The notes beneath the pieces are model-generated. The model was not told the DNA's origin. It ran no database searches and saw only the letters and a list, made by a program, of their open reading frames with translations. A stretch of DNA of 64,000 nt from Bacteroidota bacterium. GTDB taxonomy: Bacteria; Bacteroidota; Bacteroidia; B-17B0; Aurantibacillaceae. The stretch's first letter is position 1. Every line of letters starts with the position of its first letter. The position numbers and the translations under genes are program-made. Below are positions 45,278 through 54,642 of the stretch, piece after piece. The DNA lies in NCBI GenBank assembly GCA_030692515.1, contig JAUXZS010000014.1, forward strand, positions 18,479 through 82,478, in the 5' to 3' direction.

Positions 45278-46057
45278 ATGCAATATGGCATTTGTTTATT
45301 AAGTGTAATTCCCGGCAGAAAAGAAGCTACTAATACAAGCGAAATGGTTACTCAGCTTTTGTTTGGTGAGCATTATACTGTTACCGACACAACTGAAGGC
45401 TGGCTAAAAATTATGGTTGCTTACGATAATTATGAGTGCTGGATAAACATTAAGCAACACACTAAAATTTCAGAATCAACATTTAATCAAATTCAAAAAC
45501 AAGACCCAATTTATTCAAACGAATTAATTCAGGTTATCTCAAACAAAAATTCAAACACCAACTTTCCTTTATCCTTAGGTGCTTCATTGCCTTTTTTAAA
45601 AGATAAAACACTAAATTTTGAAGCTTTTAATTTTAGTTTCGAAGGGCAAGTTACCCAAGATAGTCAGAAAAAAACAGCAAAAGATATTATTTCAACCGCT
45701 TACCTTTTAATTAACGCACCTTATTTATGGGGCGGGAAAAGTCCTTTTGGTATAGATTGTAGCGGATTTACACAAATAGTTTATAAATTAAACGGTTACA
45801 AATTACCACGTGATGCTTCACAACAAGTTGAATTAGGAACTCCGCTTAGTTTTGTTGAAGAAGCAGAAGCTGGAGATTTAGCCTTTTTTGATAATGAAGA
45901 AGGAAATATCGTGCACGTTGGAATTTTACTAGATAACCAACAAATAATTCACGCAAGTGGCTCTGTACGTATTGATAAATTTGACCATTATGGCATTTTT
46001 AGTTCCGACACAAAAAAGTATTCTCATACTTTAAGAGTGATAAAGAAGATACTTTAA
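45278..46057 (+). CDS. NlpC/P60 (C40) peptidase with SH3-like domain
   Basis: 259 residues from the ATG at 45278. An upstream GTG 11 codons earlier is rejected because a TATCTTTA -7-like box (45265-45272) lies just before the ATG. An N-terminal SH3-like region (~1-65: SEMVTQLLFGEHYTV, GWLKIMVAYDNYECWI) precedes the C40 domain (~130-259) with Cys161 (GIDCSGF), His213 (IVHVGILL) and His225 (IIHASG). It cuts the gamma-D-Glu-diaminopimelate bond of murein peptides, probably in recycling because no signal peptide is seen. Confidence 0.92.
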   Translation: MQYGICLLSVIPGRKEATNTSEMVTQLLFGEHYTVTDTTEGWLKIMVAYDNYECWINIKQHTKISESTFNQIQKQDPIYSNELIQVISNKNSNTNFPLSLGASLPFLKDKTLNFEAFNFSFEGQVTQDSQKKTAKDIISTAYLLINAPYLWGGKSPFGIDCSGFTQIVYKLNGYKLPRDASQQVELGTPLSFVEEAEAGDLAFFDNEEGNIVHVGILLDNQQIIHASGSVRIDKFDHYGIFSSDTKKYSHTLRVIKKIL

Positions 46058-46060
46058 TTT

Positions 46061-46140
46061 TTTTTTGCCACTAATTTCACTTAGGTGAAGTCGACAGCAA
46101 AAATATTAATGACCAATTTTACGTTTAATACCAAATATTT
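46061..46140. repeat. Degenerate GCCACTAATTTCAC repeat fragment
   Basis: Read on the minus strand it is AGTGAAATTAGTGGCAAAAA, matching the repeat pieces at 40965-40996 and 53566-53645. No gene is seen. Confidence 0.5.
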
Positions 46141-46250
46141 TGTAGTCTCATATGTCATTTCGACGAAAGGAGAAATCTCTTTATAAAGATCCTTCCTACG
46201 TCAGGATGACAAATATTAATTCGAACTGATTTATAAATGTAATTGGTATA
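46141..46250 (-). repeat. ~110-bp repeat, copy 2 (inverted partner at 41058-41165)
   Basis: The reverse complement of this stretch aligns without gaps to 41058-41165. The two copies face each other across about 5 kb that holds seven genes (KirBac, SCO, thioredoxin, lipoprotein, STAS, Fur, NlpC). Confidence 0.8.
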
Positions 46251-46271
46251 AGATTATTGAAAATCAGTGTG

Positions 46272-46289
46272 TCCCGATAGCTATCGGGA
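46272..46289. repeat. 18-bp perfect palindrome TCCCGATAGCTATCGGGA
   Basis: Self-complementary 18-mer between the NlpC and RecQ genes, with a T-run 10 bases to its right. It may be part of a terminator, or a short intergenic repeat. Confidence 0.7.
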
Positions 46290-46307
46290 AGTGGCTTTTT
46301 ATAGAAA

Positions 46308-48212
46308 TTACTTTTTCAAATAAAAAATAGTTTCGTGTTCTAAAACTTCACCATCGTCTACCAACTCATTAAAAGCTTTTATCCAGGTTTCATCATTTAT
46401 TGAACCCATTTTTTCTTTTAAATCTTCTAAAGTTAAAGGTTGAGCTTTTATTATTTCAACAATTTTTAATTTTACTTTTTCAAAATCTTTTGGACGTTTA
46501 CTAATGCAAACATCGCAGTGTCCGCAGTCTGAATAATTAAATTCATTAAAATAAATCAATAACTGCACCTGCCGGCAAACCTTATTCTCATTAGTATAAT
46601 CAATAACCGAATTAATTCGTTCTAAATAACGTTGTTTTAATTTTTGATAGTTTTCGGGATTAAATTCTAAAAATTTGATATTTACTCGGTCATTTAAAAA
46701 AATTAATTTTGGTAAGGCAGACTGCGGAACGTATGAAAGCAAACCTTGTTTATCTAAAAATTTTAACTGTTCTGTAAGCTCTACTGCATTAGTTTTTACA
46801 CGATAAGCTAAGTCTTTTTCATTAATAAAAACATAGTTCTCAAATAAACCGCCGTAACTTCGTAATAAGGTTTTAATTACCGGTTCATACTTTGGAAATT
46901 TAATTTGAAAACTATAAAGCTCTTCCTTATTCCCTAATAGCAATACCTTAGAGCCTTCAAAACCTGCATCTAAAAACGATAAATAATTTTCTTTTTCTAA
47001 AAACTTAATACTGTTATATACCAACACTGGTAGTAAATTATAACTGTTACAAATTTTATCAATATCAAAATCTACCGTTAATCCTTGCCCCGACTCAACT
47101 GCCACTTGATAATAATTGCAAATGGCCTGATAACTTTGTTTAATATAATCTAACTCAGGAAAAGCATATTTAAAATTATCAATTAAACGTTGTTGGTCTG
47201 CCTTAGTGTAAAAAATAGTACTGTAGGCAATTTTGCCATCTCTACCGCCTCTTCCCGCCTCCTGAAAATAAGCTTCCAAACTTTCAGGTAAATCCATATG
47301 AACTACAAAACGCACATCAGCTTTATCAATGCCCATACCAAAAGCGTTAGTGGCACAGATTACTTGGATTTTATTTTGAAGCCATTGTTCTTGTATGTTT
47401 TGTCTATCATCAAACTTTAAACCGGCATGATAAGCTAAAGAAGAGATTTTTTTTGATTTTAATATTTGTGCTAATTCTTCCGTTTTTTTTCTGTTACGAA
47501 CATAAACAACCCCCGAACCCCCAATGTTTGTGATTAGTTTAAGCAATCGTGTAACTTTATCTTCTTCTTGCTGAACAACGTAACGCAAATTTTTTCTTGC
47601 AAAAGATTGCCTAATTACGTTTTGGTTTTTAAATTCTAATTGTACTTGAATGTCTTCAACAACAAACTTGGTAGCACTTGCTGTTAGCGCAATTATGGGT
47701 ACATCCGTAAAAAATGAGCGAATCTCGGCTACTTTTAAATAGCTTGGTCTAAAATCGTAACCCCATTGAGATATACAATGCGCTTCATCTACAGCAATTA
47801 ATGTAATAGGTAAATAGGATAATTTTTGACGAAAAATTTCATTCTGTATTCTTTCTGGCGATAAATATAAAAACTGTACATGCCCTAGCGCAGCATTATT
47901 TAGGGCAACATCAATTTCTTTAAAATTCATAGCCGCGCTAATTGCAACTGCCGAAATTCCTCTACTTTTAAGGTTTTGAACCTGATCGTTCATTAACGAA
48001 ATTAAAGGCGAAATAACTAAGGTTGTACCACCCAATATTATTCCTGGCACCTGGAAACAAACAGATTTGCCACCACCTGTAGGCAATAGCGCTAAAGTAT
48101 CGTGTTTATCTAATACAGATAACACAATATCTTCTTGTAATGGTCTAAAACTATCGTAGTCCCAATACTTTTTTAAAACCTGATGAATATCTTGTTTTAT
48201 ATTTGTACTCAA
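46308..48212 (-). CDS. recQ: ATP-dependent DNA helicase RecQ
   Basis: 634 residues from TTG at 48212 (an in-frame stop lies just upstream and no ATG is available). Helicase motifs: motif 0 FRPLQ (~22-26), Walker A LLPTGGGKS (43-50), DEAH 142-145 with the aromatic loop ISQWGYDFRPSY, ALTASAT, and AYFQEAGRGGRDG (motif VI). The RQC zinc site is CRQVQLL...DCGHCDVC (four Cys, ~540-565). A short C-terminal helical part replaces a full HRDC domain. It unwinds DNA 3'-5' in recombination and fork repair. The divergent start of the next gene overlaps its promoter region. Confidence 0.94.
   Translation of the reverse strand: MSTNIKQDIHQVLKKYWDYDSFRPLQEDIVLSVLDKHDTLALLPTGGGKSVCFQVPGIILGGTTLVISPLISLMNDQVQNLKSRGISAVAISAAMNFKEIDVALNNAALGHVQFLYLSPERIQNEIFRQKLSYLPITLIAVDEAHCISQWGYDFRPSYLKVAEIRSFFTDVPIIALTASATKFVVEDIQVQLEFKNQNVIRQSFARKNLRYVVQQEEDKVTRLLKLITNIGGSGVVYVRNRKKTEELAQILKSKKISSLAYHAGLKFDDRQNIQEQWLQNKIQVICATNAFGMGIDKADVRFVVHMDLPESLEAYFQEAGRGGRDGKIAYSTIFYTKADQQRLIDNFKYAFPELDYIKQSYQAICNYYQVAVESGQGLTVDFDIDKICNSYNLLPVLVYNSIKFLEKENYLSFLDAGFEGSKVLLLGNKEELYSFQIKFPKYEPVIKTLLRSYGGLFENYVFINEKDLAYRVKTNAVELTEQLKFLDKQGLLSYVPQSALPKLIFLNDRVNIKFLEFNPENYQKLKQRYLERINSVIDYTNENKVCRQVQLLIYFNEFNYSDCGHCDVCISKRPKDFEKVKLKIVEIIKAQPLTLEDLKEKMGSINDETWIKAFNELVDDGEVLEHETIFYLKK
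48198..48205 (+). promoter_or_regulatory. -7 promoter box (TATATTTG) of the LTA-synthase-like gene
   Basis: Exact TAnnTTTG inside the 5' end of recQ on the other strand. It lies downstream of the first in-frame ATG (48183), so that ATG cannot be used from this promoter, which favours the GTG at 48246. Confidence 0.5.
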
Positions 48213-48245
48213 TATTTTACTAAATTACATTTTTTTGACTTTATA

Positions 48246-50141
48246 GTGACTTTAAATTATATAAACCAATTATTATTTTTAATAAAGAGATTGCTCATTT
48301 GCTATTTTCTTTATTTTATATGCCGCTTATTATTTTACATAGGCAATGCCAACCTTTTTCCTTCGGTTAATTTTGTAGACTTTATTCAAGATTCATTTTA
48401 CGGTTTACGCTTTGATACCTTCAGTATTTTTGTTGGAAATAGTCTTTTTATATTTCTATCCTCAATCCCTAGCAACCTTTATCACAAAGCATTTTATCAA
48501 ACAAGTTTAAAGTGGATTTTTGTTTTTACAAATTCCATCTTTTTAATGGCTAATTGCGTTGATATTGCTTATTTCCGCTTTATTAAAAAACGTTCAAGCG
48601 CAGATTTGTTTGAACAAATTGGTGGGCAAACCGACTTAGTTAAACTTCTACCCCAATACTTAAAAGATTTTTGGTGGGTTTTAGTCATCTATGTAATATT
48701 AATTATTACCCTTATAACTCTTTACAAAAGGGTAAAACCTATTATAGTTCAAAAATATGTGTTTACAAATTTAAAGGACTGGTCATTTATCTTTTTAATT
48801 TATTTGGTTTTTAGCGGTTGTATTGTGTTGGGTATACGTGGTGGATTTCAAAGAATACCGATTGATATTGTTAATGCGGGTTCTGTTACAGTGCCAGAAG
48901 AGATTCCAATTGTTTTAAATACACCCTTTACTTTAATAAAATCGGTTAGCCAAAAAGCAGTTGCTAATTATAATTTTTACGATAACGCGTTTTTAAAAGC
49001 AAATTATAAAACCATTCATCAATTTAAAGATTCTACTTTTCAAAAACAAAATGTAGTGGTTTTAATTTTAGAAAGTTTCTCTAAAGAATACACAAAATTA
49101 GGAACTGGTAAAAACTTAACGCCATTTTTAGATAGCTTAATGGGGCAATCTTTGGTATTTACAAATGCATTTTCTAATGGATCAAAATCTATTGAGGGAA
49201 TACCTGCGATACTTTCAGGCCTACCATCTTTAATGGAAAATCCTTTTATTAATTCAATTTATGCCAATAATGTACAAACTTCATTTGCATCTGTTTTAGG
49301 TAAAGAAGGTTATACAACTGCATTTTTTCATGGAGGAATAAATGGCACCATGAATTTCGACGATTGGGCGCCATCTGCTGGCTATGCACTATATTTTGGG
49401 AAAAATGAGTACAATAATAACAATGATTTTGATGAATATTGGGGTGTTTGGGACGAACCATTTTTACAATACACTGTAAAAGAAATGAATAAATTTAAAG
49501 CGCCTTTTCACAGTGCCATTTTTACCTTAAGTTCGCACCACCCTTATTTTGTACCAAAAAAATATAAAAATAAGTTTAAAAAAGGTCCGCTCGAAAACTC
49601 TGAGTCTATTGCCTATGCAGATTATTCTTTAAAACAATTTTTTATTAGTGCTAAAAAAGAAAGTTGGTACAACAACACCTTGTTTATTCTGTGTGCCGAT
49701 CATTGTGGCGTTTCTGAGCATCCCTTCTATAGCAATGTTGTTGGTAATCAAAGCATTCCTATTTTATTTTTTAAAGCTGATAATTCTTTAAAGGGAACCC
49801 ATAACATTGTTAGTTCACAAATGGATATTTTACCTAGCGCTTTAAATTTAATGGGCTATAACAAACCATTTTTTGCCCTAGGAAAATCTTATTTAGAACC
49901 AGGTAAACACCAAAGTTATTTTTATGCCAATAGTACACATTATGTGTATACAGACTCTTTGGTTTGTTCGTATTCGGAAGCTAATTTAAAATCTGTTGTA
50001 AATTATAGAAAAGACAGTACTTTAAGCAATCAAGTAATTAGTTTATATCCCGACCTTGAAACGACATTAAATAAAGAATTTAAAGTGTTTATACAAACTT
50101 ATAATCAAACCTTAATAAACAACAGCGGCTATGCAAAATAA
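48246..50141 (+). CDS. LTA-synthase-like membrane sulfatase-fold enzyme
   Basis: 631 residues from GTG at 48246; an ATG 21 codons earlier is possible but sits in front of the promoter box. There are five N-terminal membrane helices (~5-230), then an alkaline-phosphatase/sulfatase-fold domain (~280-600). It has VVVLILESFSKEY (first metal ligands), SNGSKSIEGIPAILSGLPS (nucleophile region), FFHGG, and LCADHCG (His/Asp ligands). Family members transfer phosphoglycerol or phosphoethanolamine to polymers or lipids outside the inner membrane. In a Gram-negative the acceptor is likely a membrane-derived glycan or lipid (inference). It overlaps no other gene downstream. Confidence 0.87.
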   Translation: MTLNYINQLLFLIKRLLICYFLYFICRLLFYIGNANLFPSVNFVDFIQDSFYGLRFDTFSIFVGNSLFIFLSSIPSNLYHKAFYQTSLKWIFVFTNSIFLMANCVDIAYFRFIKKRSSADLFEQIGGQTDLVKLLPQYLKDFWWVLVIYVILIITLITLYKRVKPIIVQKYVFTNLKDWSFIFLIYLVFSGCIVLGIRGGFQRIPIDIVNAGSVTVPEEIPIVLNTPFTLIKSVSQKAVANYNFYDNAFLKANYKTIHQFKDSTFQKQNVVVLILESFSKEYTKLGTGKNLTPFLDSLMGQSLVFTNAFSNGSKSIEGIPAILSGLPSLMENPFINSIYANNVQTSFASVLGKEGYTTAFFHGGINGTMNFDDWAPSAGYALYFGKNEYNNNNDFDEYWGVWDEPFLQYTVKEMNKFKAPFHSAIFTLSSHHPYFVPKKYKNKFKKGPLENSESIAYADYSLKQFFISAKKESWYNNTLFILCADHCGVSEHPFYSNVVGNQSIPILFFKADNSLKGTHNIVSSQMDILPSALNLMGYNKPFFALGKSYLEPGKHQSYFYANSTHYVYTDSLVCSYSEANLKSVVNYRKDSTLSNQVISLYPDLETTLNKEFKVFIQTYNQTLINNSGYAK

Positions 50142-50191
50142 GCGCTTTGTCTAATAATAATATCTCTGTATATTCGTTATCTTAATTAAAT

Positions 50192-52693
50192 CTGAAAATC
50201 TTAAAATTCCATATTGTTTTAATTTTGCTTTTTTGGTCCTTTTTGTCCAACTCGCAAACAGCTACACTTTCGGGCATCGTTAAGGGAATAGATGGCGACC
50301 CTGTTGAAGGTATTACCATTGGTGTAAAAGAAAACTCAAAACAAAGCACACTTACCGATGCAAATGGCTATTATAGTCTGATTGTTGATGCAGGAAAACC
50401 AATAACGGTAGTTTATTTTAATGTTAACTATACAGCAATTTACCATCAAATCACTGCACTAGCGGATGAAAAAATTACTTTTTCGCCAACATTAAAATTT
50501 AAAAATAATTTAATTGAAGTTGAAGTAACCGATATCAAATCAAGAAGTGTAGAAATTGTTAAACTCGACCCTTTAGTTTTTAATCAATTACCAAGTCCTA
50601 CTGGTAACATTGAAGATATTATTAAAACCCAAATGGGTGTAAGTAGCAATAATGAACTAAGCAGCGGGTATAGCGTGCGTGGCGGAAATTATGATGAAAA
50701 TTTAGTGTATGTAAATGATATTGAAGTTTACCGTCCGTTTTTAGTTAGAAGTGGTCAGCAAGAGGGTTTAAGTTTTGCCAACCCTAATATGGTTCAAAGC
50801 ATTAATTTTTCGGCAGGAGGTTTTGAAGCAAAATATGGCGATAAATTAAGTAGTGTTTTAGATATTACTTATCGCAAACCTTTAAAGTTTGGTGGAAGTG
50901 CCTCTGGTAGTTTTTTAGGGGGGAATATGCAGGTAGAAGGCGTTAGTAATAACAGACTAATTGCTTGGAGTATTGGAGCCCGTTATCGCACAAATTCTTA
51001 TTTGCTTAAAGGATTAGATACAAAAGGAGAATATCGCCCGAGTGCATTAGACATTCAATCATTTTTAACTTTTGATGTAAACCCAAAATTAAAAATCGAA
51101 TTCTTAGGTAATATCGCTAATAATAAATACCTCGTTATTCCAACAAACCGCCAAACAAATTTTGGAACAGTTAATAACGCTTTGCGCTTTACCGTATATT
51201 TTGACGGACAAGAATTAATGCAGTACACCACATTTATGGGAGGCTTATCTACTACGTACCGCCCAAATAGCAGAACCAAATTAAAATTTATTACATCTGC
51301 TTATCACGCTAACGAAGAAGAAATTTATACCGTGCAAGGGCAATATTATATTGATCAATTAGAAGCAGATTTAGGTAAGCCAAATTTTGGTCAAGTATCT
51401 TTTAACAGAGGTATTGGAACATTTATAAATAATGGCAGAAATTATTTAACCGCGAGCGTTTATAATATTGAACATAAAGGAGTTCGAACAATTAACTATA
51501 ATAACGAATTTTTATGGGGCGCACGTCAGCAAGTAGAGCAAATAAATGATAAATTAAGCGAATGGAAAACAATTGATTCTGCTGGTTTTATTGTTCCTTA
51601 TAGTCCAACCGAAATTAATTTAACGGATGTTTACAAAACAAAAATTTCTTTACCAAGCTATCGTTCTCAGGCTTATATGCAATATAATTTTAATAAGTTA
51701 TTAAGAGATTCATCCAACTTTAGCATTACAGCCGGTGTTAGAGGAAATTATTGGACAGTTAATAATCAATTTTTGTTTTCGCCCAGAGTTACCTTCTCAT
51801 TTAAACCAAATTGGAAACGTAATTGGTTATTTAAATTTAGTTCGGGTTTATATTATCAACCTCCTTTTTATCGCGAGTTAAGAGGTGTAGATGGGCAAAT
51901 TCATAAAGACGTAAAAGCCCAACAATCCATCCATTTTGTATTTACAAGCGATTATATTTTTCATATGTGGGATCGCCCATTTAAATTAGTTATTTCAAAT
52001 TATTTTAAACAAATAAATAATTTAATTCCTTACGAAATTGATAACGTTAGAATAAGATATTTTGCTAACAATAACGCCACCGGTTATGCCGCAGGAACAG
52101 ATGTGAGAATTAACGGAGAATTTGTAAAAGGTGTTGAAAGTTGGGCAACAATAGGTTTTTTACGGACTTACGAAAAATCTCCAGACAACATACACTACGA
52201 TTACTATAATAAGGATGGAGAGCAAATTGTAAAAGGCTATACATTTGACCAAGTAAAGGTAGATAGTCAAAGGGTTGACCCAGGTTATATACCAAGACCA
52301 ACTGACCAGTTAGTTACTTTTGGTTTATTTTTTCAAGATTATTTACCAAATTATCCTTCTTTTAAATTTAATTTAAATTTACAGTTTGGAAGTGGATTAC
52401 CCTTTGGACCACCAACACACCTGAGATACCAGCAATTATTACGTATGCCGCCATATAGAAGAGTTGACGCGGGTTTTGCTTATAATTTATTAAAAGCCAA
52501 TAGAGAATTTAAACAAAAAAATGTGTTTAACAATTTAAAAGAAATGTGGCTGTATCTCGAAATATTTAATTTACTGCAAGTTCAAAATTCGGTTTCTTAT
52601 ACTTGGATACAAGATGTAACAGGTAACCGTTACGCCATTCCCAATTATTTAACAAACAGACAGGTTAATGTTAGGATACAGATAAAGTTTTAA
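50192..52693 (+). CDS. TonB-dependent receptor-like outer-membrane protein with carboxypeptidase-like N-domain
   Basis: 833 residues if started at the CTG at 50192. This gives the textbook signal peptide LKILKFHIVLILLFWSFLSN; the next usable start, TTG at 50225, would cut off its basic N-terminus. The CarboxypepD_reg-like domain (~25-100: LSGIVKGIDGDPVEGITIGV) is followed by a plug (~115-220: GNIEDIIKTQMGVSSNNELSSGYSVRGGNYDENLVYVNDIEVYRP) and a barrel to a final strand RQVNVRIQIKF. No TonB box is obvious. It probably imports or binds a large ligand; no SusD partner is next to it, so not a normal Sus pair. Confidence 0.85.
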   Translation: MKILKFHIVLILLFWSFLSNSQTATLSGIVKGIDGDPVEGITIGVKENSKQSTLTDANGYYSLIVDAGKPITVVYFNVNYTAIYHQITALADEKITFSPTLKFKNNLIEVEVTDIKSRSVEIVKLDPLVFNQLPSPTGNIEDIIKTQMGVSSNNELSSGYSVRGGNYDENLVYVNDIEVYRPFLVRSGQQEGLSFANPNMVQSINFSAGGFEAKYGDKLSSVLDITYRKPLKFGGSASGSFLGGNMQVEGVSNNRLIAWSIGARYRTNSYLLKGLDTKGEYRPSALDIQSFLTFDVNPKLKIEFLGNIANNKYLVIPTNRQTNFGTVNNALRFTVYFDGQELMQYTTFMGGLSTTYRPNSRTKLKFITSAYHANEEEIYTVQGQYYIDQLEADLGKPNFGQVSFNRGIGTFINNGRNYLTASVYNIEHKGVRTINYNNEFLWGARQQVEQINDKLSEWKTIDSAGFIVPYSPTEINLTDVYKTKISLPSYRSQAYMQYNFNKLLRDSSNFSITAGVRGNYWTVNNQFLFSPRVTFSFKPNWKRNWLFKFSSGLYYQPPFYRELRGVDGQIHKDVKAQQSIHFVFTSDYIFHMWDRPFKLVISNYFKQINNLIPYEIDNVRIRYFANNNATGYAAGTDVRINGEFVKGVESWATIGFLRTYEKSPDNIHYDYYNKDGEQIVKGYTFDQVKVDSQRVDPGYIPRPTDQLVTFGLFFQDYLPNYPSFKFNLNLQFGSGLPFGPPTHLRYQQLLRMPPYRRVDAGFAYNLLKANREFKQKNVFNNLKEMWLYLEIFNLLQVQNSVSYTWIQDVTGNRYAIPNYLTNRQVNVRIQIKF

Positions 52694-52759
52694 TCAATTT
52701 CTTCCCATACAAAGAAATAAAAAACTGTATTAAAAAAACCTTACCTTTAGTTTTCAATC

Positions 52760-53518
52760 ATGAAAAAAATATTTATTTTTCTCTTTATTTTAATCTCAAT
52801 TTTTTCTTGTAAAAAACAAGATGCGGTTGATAATAGTCCAACAGGAACTCCAATAACAAATATTGTCCCTAACGATTCATCTAGCTATCAAGCATTATTT
52901 TCTTGTTTAACCAGTTATTTTAAAAACGCAGGAATATTTTATCCCGGTAATAAAATCACGTCTGCATATTATTCAAACCAACTAATCACTAACGAAATAT
53001 ATTCTGCGGCAAATTTGCAGGATATGGGAACTGTAAGTTTAAACAATGTGATTTTTAAAAATAAAAGTATTGTTACCAATTTTTATTATAACGATACATC
53101 TGCTACGCAATTTACTTCTCCACACAACTGGGAAATTTCGGGAACACCGTCAATAAGTACATTTTCATGGTCAAACGCAAATGCGCTCCCAACTTTTACT
53201 GCAAGTTCAAACATCCCTGATTCTGTAACTTTAAGTTCAGGCTTTACCATTCCAATTAAGGGAACAACTAATTGCAATCTTATTCGTGTATTTATTCAAG
53301 GAGGTGTTGGCAGCTCAGTATATCCATCAAAATTATTTTCGGGCACAGACACCATTCTTTCCTTTTCTGCTAGTGAAATTCAAGGCTTAACCACAACGAA
53401 TACAGGATACATTTCTGTTCAACTATTTAAAGACCATTACCGGACTATTGGTGGTAAACGCATTAACTTTAGAACAGGCCTACAGTACTCTAATTCTTTT
53501 CTAAAAATAAAACCTTAG
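52760..53518 (+). CDS. Lipoprotein of unknown function
   Basis: 252 residues. MKKIFIFLFILISIFSCKKQD is a lipoprotein signal (lipobox IFSC, Cys17). The mature part is beta-rich and Ser/Thr/Asn rich, with motifs SWSNANALPTFTASSNIPDSVTL and GFTIPIKGTTNCNLIRVFIQGG. It follows the receptor gene by 66 bases in the same direction. Possibly a surface lipoprotein that works with the receptor (inference only). Family not recognised. Confidence 0.78.
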   Translation: MKKIFIFLFILISIFSCKKQDAVDNSPTGTPITNIVPNDSSSYQALFSCLTSYFKNAGIFYPGNKITSAYYSNQLITNEIYSAANLQDMGTVSLNNVIFKNKSIVTNFYYNDTSATQFTSPHNWEISGTPSISTFSWSNANALPTFTASSNIPDSVTLSSGFTIPIKGTTNCNLIRVFIQGGVGSSVYPSKLFSGTDTILSFSASEIQGLTTTNTGYISVQLFKDHYRTIGGKRINFRTGLQYSNSFLKIKP

Positions 53519-53565
53519 GGGTTTTGGAATCTAAGATATAAGATTTAGGACTTGCGTTTTTATTA

Positions 53566-53645
53566 GCCACTAATTACACAAATTAACACTAAGTCATTTT
53601 TTTACAAATAGGTTTCGTTTTCGTGAAATTAGTGTAATTCGTGGC
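53566..53645. repeat. Imperfect inverted repeat GCCAC...GTGGC
   Basis: GCCACTAATTACACAAATT on the left and AAATTAGTGTAATTCGTGGC on the right form a long imperfect hairpin in the gap before the flavin reductase gene. It belongs to the dispersed family noted at 40965 and 46061. Confidence 0.6.
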
Positions 53646-53735
53646 CCTTTTTTAAATGCCGTCGTTATTGATGGCAACCGTAATTCACAATTTGAGCAAT
53701 TATTAACAATCCTCTCTATTTCCTAGTCTTTTTTG

Positions 53736-53743
53736 TATCTTTG
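53736..53743 (+). promoter_or_regulatory. -7 promoter box (TATCTTTG) next to the flavin reductase start
   Basis: Exact TAnnTTTG, seven bases before the ATG at 53751. The predicted leader is about four bases. Confidence 0.6.
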
Positions 53744-53750
53744 AAAGTCT

Positions 53751-54602
53751 ATGCTATCGTTAGATCCCAAAGAATTAACCATACCTGTTTTGCAAAAATA
53801 TTTGCAGAATGCTATTGCGCCACGCCCTATTTGCTTTGCAAGTACAATAAGCGTAAATGGCGAACCTAACTTGGCACCCTTTAGTTTTTTTAATGTTTTT
53901 TCATCCAATCCACCAATAGCAATATTTTCGCCGGCATATAGCGGTAGAACCGGAGCTGCTAAAGACACTCTTAAAAATGTATTAGAAGTGCCTGAGTGTG
54001 TTATAAATGTGGTTGACTACAATATGGTTCAACAAACAAGTTTAGCAAGCAGTCCTTTTCCTAAAGGTGTTAATGAATTTATTAAAGCCGGCTTCACGTC
54101 AATTGCATCTGAGTTAGTTAAACCATCACGAGTAAAAGAAAGTCCGGTACAATTTGAGTGCAAAGTAATTGAAGTTAAAGAACTTGGTAAATTAGGTGGC
54201 GCAGGCAATTTAGTAATTTGTGAAATTATAAAAATTCATATTAACGAATCTATTTTAAACGAGCTTAATCAAATTGACGTTAATAAAATAGACCTTGTTG
54301 CACGTATGGGCGATAATTATTATTGCAGAGCCTCTGGCGATGCATTATTTGAAATAGAAAAACCTATTACGACTATTGGTATTGGCTACGACCAAATACC
54401 TTCTGACATAAGAAACAGTAAAATACTAAGCGGTAATAATTTAGGTTTATTAGGAAGTGTAGAAGCCTTGCCTAGTAACGAAGAAATAAAAGAATTTAAA
54501 AAAACAATAAAATCATTTTCATCAAAAGACGACCAACACCAATACGCGAAAAGTTTATTGGAGGCCAACAAAGTAAAAGAAGCCTGGATGGTTTTGCTTT
54601 AG
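53751..54602 (+). CDS. Flavin reductase-like (FMN-binding split barrel) protein
   Basis: 283 residues. The split-barrel domain is ~10-200: AIAPRPICFASTISVNGEPNLAPFSFFNVFSSNPPIAIFSPA (flavin-binding block), then CVINVVDYNMVQQTSLASSPFPKGVNEF, and RMGDNYYCRASGDALFEIEKP at the end of the core. A ~60-residue helical tail follows (IKEFKKTIKSFSSKDDQHQYAKSLLEANKVKEAW). The family includes flavin:NAD(P)H reductases and flavin-dependent oxidoreductases. The partner is unknown. It starts an apparent run with DUF3127 and asparaginase. Confidence 0.88.
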   Translation: MLSLDPKELTIPVLQKYLQNAIAPRPICFASTISVNGEPNLAPFSFFNVFSSNPPIAIFSPAYSGRTGAAKDTLKNVLEVPECVINVVDYNMVQQTSLASSPFPKGVNEFIKAGFTSIASELVKPSRVKESPVQFECKVIEVKELGKLGGAGNLVICEIIKIHINESILNELNQIDVNKIDLVARMGDNYYCRASGDALFEIEKPITTIGIGYDQIPSDIRNSKILSGNNLGLLGSVEALPSNEEIKEFKKTIKSFSSKDDQHQYAKSLLEANKVKEAWMVLL

Positions 54603-54642
54603 TGAAAATTTAAAAACGTAAAAAAATAAAAACAAATATATC

